Source: Porticoccaceae bacterium (GTDB taxonomy: Bacteria > Pseudomonadota > Gammaproteobacteria > Pseudomonadales > Porticoccaceae). From it: DNA of 14,432 bases. The position numbers were made by a program, and so were the translations under genes. Below are positions 1 through 6,701 of the stretch, piece after piece. Each line of letters opens with the position of its first letter. Position 1 is the first letter of the stretch. The stretch lies in the NCBI GenBank assembly GCA_023255165.1, contig JALRJD010000103.1, positions 1-14,432 on the forward strand. Direction: 5' to 3'. The notes beneath the pieces are model-generated. The model was not told the DNA's origin. It saw only the letters and a list, made by a program, of their open reading frames with translations, and did not search any database.

Positions 1-51
1 GGGGTCAAAGCAGCCCGCAGGCTGGTTTGATCAACCCTCTTCTGGGCACCA
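1..51 (+). repeat. 51-bp direct repeat, copy 1, with tRNA-like 3' end
   Basis: This segment recurs at 191-241 with one mismatch (g25 versus a215). It contains a 5-bp hairpin with a 4-base loop (cagcc at 11-15, ggctg at 20-24), the palindrome ttgatcaa (27-34), and ends in cctcttctgggcacca (36-51). That last part reads as the 3' strand of a tRNA T-stem (cctct), a 7-base acceptor strand (tctgggc), a discriminator A and CCA. The sequence upstream does not supply the matching T-stem or the rest of a tRNA, so this is a tRNA 3'-end copy and not a tRNA gene. The left edge of the window cuts the context. Confidence 0.8.
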
Positions 52-90
52 AATACTCAAAGGCCAAGCACCTCGCTTGGCCTTTTTTAT
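36..90 (+). other. Putative attachment-site-like direct repeat, left copy (att-like)
   Basis: These 55 bases are identical to 11418-11472. The repeat comprises a 16-base tRNA-like 3' end with CCA followed by a complete Rho-independent terminator. Tyrosine integrases commonly use tRNA 3' ends as attachment sites, and integration leaves a short direct repeat at both ends of the element. The two copies bracket the glycan-use cluster, which fits an island of about 11.4 kb. The discriminator A and the acceptor sequence suggest tRNA-Leu, but this is from memory of such tRNAs. No integrase is visible inside. Simple duplication of a tRNA terminator region is the main alternative. Confidence 0.55.
59..88 (+). 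terminator. Rho-independent terminator after tRNA-like 3' end (left copy)
   Basis: An 11-bp perfect stem (59-69 with 75-85) encloses the 5-base loop acctc, and a run of six T follows at 83-88, partly within the stem. It starts 8 bases after the CCA at 49-51, the usual position of a terminator behind a tRNA gene. An identical copy is at 11441-11470. Confidence 0.85.
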
Positions 91-118
91 GCCTTTTGAA
101 TTAATACAATCAGGACTT

Positions 119-224
119 GAACCGGAAGGAGGTTCACAAACGCTGCCTACGGCAGAGTTTGGACGAGTCGCAACGCGACGAAGCCCCGCAGGGGTCAAAG
201 CAGCCCGCAGGCTGATTTGATCAA
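119..224. repeat. Dense array of very short hairpins
   Basis: Six small inverted repeats lie in about 105 bases: gaacc/ggttc (119-123, 131-135, 7-base loop), ctgcc/ggcag (143-147, 151-155, loop tac), gtcgc/gcgac (167-171, 175-179, loop aac), cccc/gggg (184-187, 191-194, loop gca), cagcc/ggctg (201-205, 210-214, loop cgca), and the palindrome ttgatcaa (217-224). The last hairpin and palindrome recur in the copy at 1-51. No protein product is supported. The array could be a structured RNA, a single-strand-folded recombination site, or repeat debris at an insertion hotspot. Confidence 0.6.
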
Positions 225-241
225 CCCTCTTCTGGGCACCA
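191..241 (+). repeat. 51-bp direct repeat, copy 2, with tRNA-like 3' end
   Basis: This matches 1-51 at 50 of 51 positions, an offset of 190 bases. The last 16 bases (226-241) are the tRNA-like 3' end with CCA that also occurs at 36-51 and 11418-11433. Directly after it the sequence diverges from copy 1 and a different terminator follows. The shared part therefore stops exactly at the CCA end, which is what recombination at a tRNA 3' end would produce. Confidence 0.8.
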
Positions 242-270
242 TTTTGAAAAACGTCGAAAGACCACGAGAG

Positions 271-305
271 ACCATTTAAGATGCTGATTCTTAAATGGTT
301 TTTTT
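271..305 (+). terminator. Rho-independent terminator after second tRNA-like 3' end
   Basis: An 11-bp perfect stem (271-281 with 289-299) has a 7-base loop, and a run of seven T follows at 299-305. It lies 29 bases after the CCA of the second repeat copy and is unrelated in sequence to the terminator at 59-88. It would stop rightward transcription before the convergent glycan-use genes. Confidence 0.85.
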
Positions 306-528
306 GTTTATGGCATCTCGATCTCTTGTCTCTCATCGTCTCAAATTGTCCCTTCTGTGGAACGCAGAATAGGAAATCCAGCGTCTGTTTCCGACTCTCA
401 CACCGTCGTTCTGTTAGCCTTTCCACGTCTCTCTGCCTCATCATAATCTGCGCGCGAGGGACTGCCTGACGAACGCGTTCCCGGCGCCCTTCGTCTGGTC
501 GAGCAGCGCGCGAATCTGATCTAACACA
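306..528. other. Non-coding stretch with a possible coding remnant on the minus strand
   Basis: I see no intact gene here. On the minus strand, from about 565 down to a stop at 441, the frame one base out of register with the truncated sulfatase reads through residues such as SAAERAHIDNVLDQIRALLD and ends FVRQSLARRL. This has the look of an amphipathic C-terminal helix of a real protein, but I cannot name its family. It may be the tail of a second gene joined to the sulfatase start by a deletion, or chance. Confidence 0.25.
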
Positions 529-1032
529 TTATCTATGTGGGCTCTCTCGGCGGCAGATAGCAAGATCCAGTGGCGACATGAAGTCGCCGACGTCGACGTC
601 CCAGATCGTAAACGGTTCGCCGAACTGGTAGTCCTTCTTGGCGACATTGCCGGTCGCGTAACCGGCGCGACGCAGCAGTTCGGGAAACGTCTTGACCTCG
701 GCCGGTGGCACCGCTTCATAAGGTTTCGGCCCGCCGCTGCCGGTCCGCATCTGGTGCGTCCCCAGCGCCACCGATTGCACACCGGTGATCAGCGCTGCCC
801 GGCTCGGTGCGCACACGCCTGCGACGGTAAACACATTCGTATAGCGAACACCCTGAGTGGCGAGTGCGTCGATCGATGGTGTATTGGCAACCGGGTCACC
901 GTACGAGCCAACACGCTGACTCATGTCCTCGGCGACAATCAGTAGAATATTCGGGCGCTGATCTGCTGCTTCCGCAGTGCCAATGGCAAGCACTGTCAGC
1001 ATTGGCGGGATCAGCCCAGCCAATACCTTCAT
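529..1032 (-). pseudogene. Truncated type I sulfatase (N-terminal third)
   Basis: The 167-residue product starts with a plausible signal peptide (cleavage after AEA, residues 20-22). It then shows the sulfatase N-terminus: metal-binding acidic residues in IVAEDMS (E35, D36) and the C-x-P-S-R signature CAPSR, with C74 as the residue converted to formylglycine. Recognisable sulfatase sequence runs to about residue 145 (FTIWD) and then stops. Intact family members are about 450-550 residues, so the C-terminal metal ligands and most of the alkaline-phosphatase-like fold are missing. It starts 15 bases after the GH3 stop, as the last gene of the operon. The product should be inactive. An internal deletion or frameshift near 565-600 is likely; assembly error is an alternative. 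Confidence 0.85.
572..600. repeat. Hairpin plus 12-bp palindrome at the sulfatase break point
   Basis: A 6-bp stem (ggcgac 572-577, gtcgcc 583-588, loop atgaa) lies directly next to a perfect 12-bp palindrome, gacgtcgacgtc (589-600). Both sit exactly where recognisable sulfatase sequence ends, so they may mark the recombination or deletion junction. Confidence 0.5.
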
Positions 1033-1047
1033 ACGCAGTTCTGCCGC

Positions 1048-3402
1048 TTATTTAGTCAAACCCAGATCCGCCTTAACCGGGTAACGTTGCTCCGCGGGCA
1101 CTTTAAAGTCGACCGACTGTACGACTTCAGCAGCAGACCTGGCTATATGCGCCCTATAGTCGCCGGCGCTGGTCACCCAGGCGCGATCCGCTTCGCTGAA
1201 CGAGGCCAGGTCCTTTTTGCTGAATTGCAGCGACAACGTTTCTGAAGCACCGGGCTGCAATAGGCCGGTCTTGGCGAAAGCTTTCAGTTCCCGGGCCGGT
1301 TTCTTCATACCTCCCGCTGACGCGCTCACATACAGTTGTACGACTTCCTTGGCAGCGGTATCACCGCTGTTGATTACCTTGACCTCGAGTGCGTACTGAT
1401 CGCCTGATTTGGATACCTCACCGGCAGTAATATTGAACGTGCTGTAAGAGAGTCCATAGCCAAACGGATAGGCAACTGGCACCTCGTACGTGTTGTAATA
1501 ACGATAACCGACATAGATACCATCCTCGTAAACCACTTCAGCAGACTGTTTACCCCAATTAATGCCTCCCTTGATAAGATCCTTGGCATCCGGGTCGACG
1601 ACACCAGGAAAGAGGCGCGGCTCATGAGATGGCACGTCGCCATAAGACATCGGAAACGTCGTCGGCAAATGGCCCGAAGGTGCTGTTTTTCCGGTCAGGA
1701 CATCGGCCACCGCATTCCCAGCTTCCTGCCCACCCTGCCACGCCAGCAGAATTGCATCGGCGTTATCACGCCAGCTGGCGGTTTCGATCACGTTTCCAAT
1801 ATTGAGAATGACGACAACAGGCTTTTTCTGCGCATGGAACGTGGTAGACACCTGGGAAATCAATTTTTTCTCGGTATCAGTGAGATAAAAATCGGCATCC
1901 AATGGCCGGTCCTGGAATTCACCGGAGTTACGGCCAATGGTAATCAGGCCCACATCGACGGACGCTGCCTGTTCAGCGATTTGCGCATCGGTCAATGGCA
2001 TTTCTGGAATCGGCGGGGATAACTCCCAGAACACTTTCTTTGGCGGAAGTTTTTCCGTTTCTGCCGCAATGTAGTTTTGATAACGCTCAGCCAGGTCCTC
2101 GGTGATAGAAATACCTGCATTTGCAAGACCTTCTACCAATGACACGGTGTAGGCTTCGTTGACATCGCCACTACCCGTACCGCCTGAGATAAACTGATAC
2201 GAGGTCAGCCCAAAAGCGGCCACGCGGCGTTGCTCCCTGGCCAACGGCAGTGTTCGCGCCTGGTTACGGAGTAACACGGCGCCTTCTGCCGCCACTTGCC
2301 TGGCAATTTTGGCATTCTCCGCCAGCCTGGGTTTGTCAGAGTATTGGTAACCATGCTGGGTCGGCGCCTTGATGATCATGCCCAGAATACGGCGCACATT
2401 GATATCCAGTTCCGCTTCTGACAGTCTGCCATCGTCAAGCGCCTCACGAATCGCCTCGGTACGCTCCGGCATCCCTGGCATCAGCAAATCATTTCCGGCT
2501 TTTAGCTGCGCTACCGGGTCATCGCCGGCATACCAGTCAGTCATAACTACGCCCTCATAATCCCATTCACCGCGCAGCACATCGGTCAGTAAGCCCCGAT
2601 GCTCGGAGCCGGGTTTACCATTCACCCAGTTATAAGAACTCATCACCGCCCAGGGTTTTGATTCTTTGGCGGCGATTTCAAACCCTTTCAGATAGATCTC
2701 GCGAAGCGCTCTTTCGCGAACCAGTGTATCGACCGACATACGATTGGTTTCCTGGTTGTTGGCGACATAATGCTTGATAGTCGCACCCACGCCATTAGAC
2801 TGCACACCGTTAACGATCGCTGCCGCCATTTTGCCGGAAAGCAGTGGATCCTCGGAAAAATATTCGAAATTACGTCCGCCACGTGGATTACGATGAATAT
2901 TCATACCGGGCGCCAACAACACATCCACACCGTATTCCTTGACTTCATTGCCCATCGCCTTGCCAATAGCCGCAACGAGTTCAGTATCCCAGGTAGACGC
3001 ATTCAGTGTCGCAATTGGAAATGCCGTGGCATAGTAAGTATTTTCATCACCCTCTCGTTTCGGCCAGATCCGCAGACCGGCTGGTCCGTCAGCCAGGGCG
3101 ATCGACTCGAGCCCCGCGTCAGGCAGCGGCACCGTATACCCGGCAGTGCCCGGTACACGATCGAATTCACCGCTCACCCCACCTACTTCAACCGAAAAAC
3201 CCACGCCACTGACCAGCAGGACCTTATCCTCGACAGACAACGTTGCAAGGATTTCGTCGACTGCCCGGTTATCGTTCGCCGTTGAAACCGGTGTTGAAGG
3301 AATCGATTCTGCGCTCGGTGATACTGGTTCCTTGCCACCGCCGCAGGCGACAAGCAAAGTGACTGCGATTGCGGGACATAGGCCGCTAATTAATGTTTTC
3401 AT
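1048..3402 (-). CDS. GH3 family beta-glycosidase, lipoprotein
   Basis: This is a family 3 glycoside hydrolase, probably a retaining beta-glucosidase or beta-xylosidase releasing terminal sugars. I start it at 3402 (784 residues): this places a lipoprotein signal peptide at the N-terminus (lipobox LVAC, then GGG) and a Shine-Dalgarno-like agagga about 10 bases upstream. The alternative ATG at 3438 overlaps the upstream stop as ATGA and adds 12 residues; residue numbers here use that longer form. Seen: KHYVANNQE (K222, H223), nucleophile D301 in VVMTDWYAG, general acid/base candidate E507 in GRNSGEFQDR, and a fibronectin-III-like C-terminal domain after about 640. Gly after the lipid Cys suggests outer-membrane anchoring. 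Exact substrate cannot be read from sequence. It lies between two sulfatase genes in one transcription unit. Confidence 0.93.
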   Translation of the reverse strand: MKTLISGLCPAIAVTLLVACGGGKEPVSPSAESIPSTPVSTANDNRAVDEILATLSVEDKVLLVSGVGFSVEVGGVSGEFDRVPGTAGYTVPLPDAGLESIALADGPAGLRIWPKREGDENTYYATAFPIATLNASTWDTELVAAIGKAMGNEVKEYGVDVLLAPGMNIHRNPRGGRNFEYFSEDPLLSGKMAAAIVNGVQSNGVGATIKHYVANNQETNRMSVDTLVRERALREIYLKGFEIAAKESKPWAVMSSYNWVNGKPGSEHRGLLTDVLRGEWDYEGVVMTDWYAGDDPVAQLKAGNDLLMPGMPERTEAIREALDDGRLSEAELDINVRRILGMIIKAPTQHGYQYSDKPRLAENAKIARQVAAEGAVLLRNQARTLPLAREQRRVAAFGLTSYQFISGGTGSGDVNEAYTVSLVEGLANAGISITEDLAERYQNYIAAETEKLPPKKVFWELSPPIPEMPLTDAQIAEQAASVDVGLITIGRNSGEFQDRPLDADFYLTDTEKKLISQVSTTFHAQKKPVVVILNIGNVIETASWRDNADAILLAWQGGQEAGNAVADVLTGKTAPSGHLPTTFPMSYGDVPSHEPRLFPGVVDPDAKDLIKGGINWGKQSAEVVYEDGIYVGYRYYNTYEVPVAYPFGYGLSYSTFNITAGEVSKSGDQYALEVKVINSGDTAAKEVVQLYVSASAGGMKKPARELKAFAKTGLLQPGASETLSLQFSKKDLASFSEADRAWVTSAGDYRAHIARSAAEVVQSVDFKVPAEQRYPVKADLGLTK

Positions 3403-3434
3403 GATCGATTTATCCTCTGTTTCCCAGTTTAAGT

Positions 3435-5081
3435 TCACTTTGACGCTTCCTGCATATTTTCCATATAGGGAAAATACAACTCACCTGCTTCCTGTTTCTG
3501 ACGCTTGAGTGGCGTATTCGGGAACAGACCCAGGTATTTGTCTTTTCGGTTCGGTACCGTCAGCCAATTATCCGGAAATGGCGCGGCAGTAGGTCCGTTT
3601 TTGTCGCGCAAATTCATGCCTTCGGCAAGACGCGCGGTATACGGGACCACGTTCTTTCCCGAGCTGCTGCGCAACTGGTCATAGAGTGCCACTCGCAGCT
3701 CCTGCAGTTGCGGCGCCAGCGACTCGTCATGGACACGGTTGACGCGCTCCTCCGGGTCCGATTTGAGATCGTACAAATCCTCGATATCCCAGATACCGTG
3801 ATACTGGATGTACTTGAGGTCGCCACGGCGGATTGCAAAGGTCGTCGGTGTCATTGGAAACGACCATTCCCAGAAATACTCGTAGACGAAATCCGGCGTA
3901 TCCCAATCGGCCGGTTTCACCGCACCGGTGGCTAGCGGCAGGAAGCTCTTGCCCTCAAACTGTTCAGGCAAATCGGTACCGGCAAGTTCGAGAAAAGTCG
4001 GCGCAAGATCCAGGTTGCGCACTACAACTTCATTGGTTTTACCGGCAGGCACCATACCCGGCGCATACACCACCATTGGCACCCGCACCGAGCCCTCGTA
4101 AGCATTGCGCTTGTCGATCAGGCCATGGTCACCAATCAGAAAACCATTGTCACTGTAGAAGACCAGCATCGTGTCTTTTTCGAGGCCGTTGTCGCGCAGG
4201 TAGGCAAGCAGACGACCCAGACTTTCATCAACTGCTGCCAAGGCACCATAGTAGTCGCGCAGATAATCCGTCATCTTGCGATCACTGGCATAAAAGAAAT
4301 CAAGGCCATGCCAGCTGTTACGCTGGTTGTGCACCCACATCGGCTTGTTGCGCTGATCCTCGTCGGTCACCACACTGGAATCAGGCAACTTGAAATTGGT
4401 GTCGTTGTACATACCCTGGTGCCGAGGAGCCGGCTTGGCGTCAGAGTGTACGGCCTTGTGGCTCAGGTACAGGAAAAACGGCTCGTCCTGGTCGCGCCCA
4501 TTTTGTAACCAATCCAGCGCGTAATCGGTCAGTTCATCGGTGATATAGCCTCTTTGGTCGACATGTTGACCGTCGACATTGATCTGGTTGACATAACCCT
4601 GCTCAAGCAGGTGCGGCGGAATAGAGTCGGTAGGAAAATAAGCGCCCTGCCCGGCAAAGCTGACCCAACGATCGAAACCGGCACGTGGGCCGTCATGGTG
4701 ATCGCCCATATGCCATTTGCCAAAAAAACCAGTCTGGTAGCCGGCCTGCTGCAGGTATTCAGGGAAGAAATGCAGCCCCTCCTCGGTTGAGTTGTTATTG
4801 TCGACAACGCCATGGTTGCGTGCTGTCATCCCGGTCAGAATCGTTGCCCGGCTTGGCGAGCACAGTGATGACGTCACCACGGCATTGGGGAAATAGGTGC
4901 CCTGCTCTGCCAGTTTATCGATATTCGGGGTTTTGACATCGGGCTGCAGGAAACCCATGCCATCAAAACGCAAGTCGTCGACCAGTACAAAAATAATATT
5001 ACGCGGACTTTCCGAAGCCCAGGATGCCGCTCCAATCAGGACATCGAGACAAAACGCGGCAATCAGTGTAAATCGTTTCAT
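3435..5081 (-). CDS. Type I formylglycine sulfatase (second in operon)
   Basis: The 548-residue product is a secreted S1-family sulfatase of normal length. A signal peptide covers about residues 1-22. Active-site elements are all present: D35 and D36 (metal), C74 of CSPSR (converted to formylglycine), K122 and H124 in GKWHMGD, H208, D311 and N312 in YSDNG, and K324. The pattern resembles proteins annotated as N-acetylglucosamine-6-sulfatase, but I do not assign a subfamily. It should remove sulfate esters from a glycan in the periplasm and needs a formylglycine-forming enzyme not encoded in this window. Its start overlaps the preceding sulfatase stop by 4 bases (ATGA), and its stop overlaps the longer possible GH3 start in the same way, indicating translational coupling. 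Confidence 0.95.
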   Translation of the reverse strand: MKRFTLIAAFCLDVLIGAASWASESPRNIIFVLVDDLRFDGMGFLQPDVKTPNIDKLAEQGTYFPNAVVTSSLCSPSRATILTGMTARNHGVVDNNNSTEEGLHFFPEYLQQAGYQTGFFGKWHMGDHHDGPRAGFDRWVSFAGQGAYFPTDSIPPHLLEQGYVNQINVDGQHVDQRGYITDELTDYALDWLQNGRDQDEPFFLYLSHKAVHSDAKPAPRHQGMYNDTNFKLPDSSVVTDEDQRNKPMWVHNQRNSWHGLDFFYASDRKMTDYLRDYYGALAAVDESLGRLLAYLRDNGLEKDTMLVFYSDNGFLIGDHGLIDKRNAYEGSVRVPMVVYAPGMVPAGKTNEVVVRNLDLAPTFLELAGTDLPEQFEGKSFLPLATGAVKPADWDTPDFVYEYFWEWSFPMTPTTFAIRRGDLKYIQYHGIWDIEDLYDLKSDPEERVNRVHDESLAPQLQELRVALYDQLRSSSGKNVVPYTARLAEGMNLRDKNGPTAAPFPDNWLTVPNRKDKYLGLFPNTPLKRQKQEAGELYFPYMENMQEASK

Positions 5082-6577
5082 GGGGCCATCTCCCTTTTCA
5101 GGTATTCATAGCGGGCGTCAAAAATTGAAGGCGCAATTGGTACCGACGCCGCGTAGGTGTTTGCGGCATCGCGCATTTGTTGTAGCAATTCAGGTTGCGT
5201 TAATGCGATGTCATGCTGTTCGCTGATATCCTGATGCAGATCAAACAGACGCGGAGTTTCAAGTGCTTTATTGGTATCCGGATCCAACAAATGAATCTTA
5301 TAATTGCCTCTGCGATAGGCAGCCAGTTTGCCGTGCGAATAGTACGGTAGAAAATCACGCCCGCCCCCGCTGCCATTTTTCAGCACACGGCTCAGATCGA
5401 TGCCATCATTGGTAGGCACGTTTTCGATGCCAGCGAGCGACGCGGCGGTAGCCAGCATATCCAAGGTCGAGCCGATTTCGCTGATGGTGGCTGGTTTGAC
5501 GTATGCCGGCCCCCAGAAAATTCCGGGCACCCGCACCCCACCTTCCCAGGTTGTGGCCTTATCACCATTCAGAGGTCCCGCAGTGCCGGCAAGCTCTATC
5601 GATATCGGCATATCTCCTCCGGCTTTCTGCCACGGGCCGTTATCGCTGCTAAAAAGCAACAGGGTGTTATCCTGCAGCCCCAGTTCCTCGATCACCTCAC
5701 GAATCTTCCCGGCGCTCCAGTCAAGTTCTTCCACCGTGTCACCGTAAGGACCGCGCAGGCTGGTGCCCTTGAACGCATCACTGGCAAACACCGGCAGGTG
5801 CGGCATGCTGTACGGCAGATAAACGAAGAACGGGCGATCCGCATTGGTTCGGATAAACGCGATCGCGCTCTCGGTCAAACGACGCGTAATCGTGGTCTGC
5901 TCTACCGGTCGCTCAACGATGCTGTCTTCGTAATTGCCATCAGAGTTTGTACTGCGGATCAACGGCACATTCCACCATGCTGATTTTCGCTTGGGATCAT
6001 GAAACCGCTCAATATTTTTGGCAAACCAGGAGAGATCACCCTCTCCTCTGATCATTCTCCGTATGGTTTCGTTGGTACCTGGTGCGCCAACTTGATCCAT
6101 ATCGTTCGAATACGGCATGCCCCACCAGACATTAAAACCATGGCGCGAAGGCCAGTACTGGGGCGCATCACCGAGGTGCCACTTACCGAACATGCCAGTC
6201 GCATAACCAGCGTCACGCAACATCTCCGCTATTGTCGTTTCACTGTCCGGAAAACCATGGCTGTCACCGGGATGCATAACCGGCCAACGATCACCATAAA
6301 GCCCGGTACGCACCGATACCCGACCGGTCATTAATGAACCACGACTGGGAGAACACACCGGTGCGGCAACGTAGAAGTCAGTCCAACGCTGGCCCTCACT
6401 CGCCAGTTGATCGAGATTTGGGGTACGGATATAAGGGTTGCCATAGCTACCCAAGTCGCCGTAACCCAGGTCATCGGCAAACAGGATGACAATATTGGGC
6501 TTGGGAGGTTCGCTGCCTGCCGCCAGAAATGTCGAGCAGGCGGTGAGCAGCAGGGTGGCCAGGATTCGCCTTTTCAT
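5078..6577 (-). CDS. Type I formylglycine sulfatase, arylsulfatase A-like (first in operon)
   Basis: The 499-residue product is a complete S1-family sulfatase. Seen: D35 and D36 in FADDLGYGDLG, C75 in CSPSR (formylglycine site), K132 and H134 in GKWHLGD, H260, D312 and N313 in SSDNG, and K340 in the GDKATTWEGG motif typical of arylsulfatase A-like members. The N-terminus is a signal peptide; LTAC at 11-14 could be a lipobox, but cleavage near residue 21 fits equally well. A ggag ribosome site lies about 9 bases before the ATG. It differs clearly from the neighbouring sulfatase, so the two probably act at different sulfate positions. It is the first gene after the hairpin that follows the receptor gene. 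Confidence 0.95.
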   Translation of the reverse strand: MKRRILATLLLTACSTFLAAGSEPPKPNIVILFADDLGYGDLGSYGNPYIRTPNLDQLASEGQRWTDFYVAAPVCSPSRGSLMTGRVSVRTGLYGDRWPVMHPGDSHGFPDSETTIAEMLRDAGYATGMFGKWHLGDAPQYWPSRHGFNVWWGMPYSNDMDQVGAPGTNETIRRMIRGEGDLSWFAKNIERFHDPKRKSAWWNVPLIRSTNSDGNYEDSIVERPVEQTTITRRLTESAIAFIRTNADRPFFVYLPYSMPHLPVFASDAFKGTSLRGPYGDTVEELDWSAGKIREVIEELGLQDNTLLLFSSDNGPWQKAGGDMPISIELAGTAGPLNGDKATTWEGGVRVPGIFWGPAYVKPATISEIGSTLDMLATAASLAGIENVPTNDGIDLSRVLKNGSGGGRDFLPYYSHGKLAAYRRGNYKIHLLDPDTNKALETPRLFDLHQDISEQHDIALTQPELLQQMRDAANTYAASVPIAPSIFDARYEYLKREMAP

Positions 6578-6640
6578 TCTAAGTCTCCGCGAATTCTAGT
6601 GATCGTTACGGTGCAGTCTATTATGGCTGCTATTCGTTGT

Positions 6641-6669
6641 AAAAAATGTCGCGGCCTTACGGCCGCGAC
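6641..6669 (-). terminator. Rho-independent terminator or attenuator between receptor and sulfatase genes
   Basis: On the minus strand a perfect 9-bp GC-rich stem (6661-6669 with 6648-6656) has a 4-base loop, followed after one A by six T (plus-strand A run 6641-6646). It lies 33 bases after the receptor stop and 64 bases before the sulfatase start. It could end the receptor transcript, or act as a leaky terminator giving more receptor than enzyme mRNA. A smaller hairpin, cctcc/ggagg (6676-6690), lies between it and the receptor stop. Confidence 0.85.
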
Positions 6670-6701
6670 CAGAACCCTCCTATCTGGAGGAGTGGGAATT
6701 G

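Noticed and set aside
1..51. A complete tRNA gene ending at the CCA of either left repeat copy
   Set aside because: The bases before the acceptor strand do not supply the T-stem partner of cctct or any anticodon arm; only the 3' end is tRNA-like.
119..224. CRISPR array or integron attC reading of the short hairpins
   Set aside because: The hairpins differ from one another in sequence and lack regular spacers, and no cas or integron integrase gene or attC core sites are visible.
31..444. A 137-residue minus-strand open frame across the repeat region
   Set aside because: It reads antisense through two tRNA-like ends, a terminator and the hairpin array. The apparent protein is a by-product of structured non-coding sequence, with no start signal.
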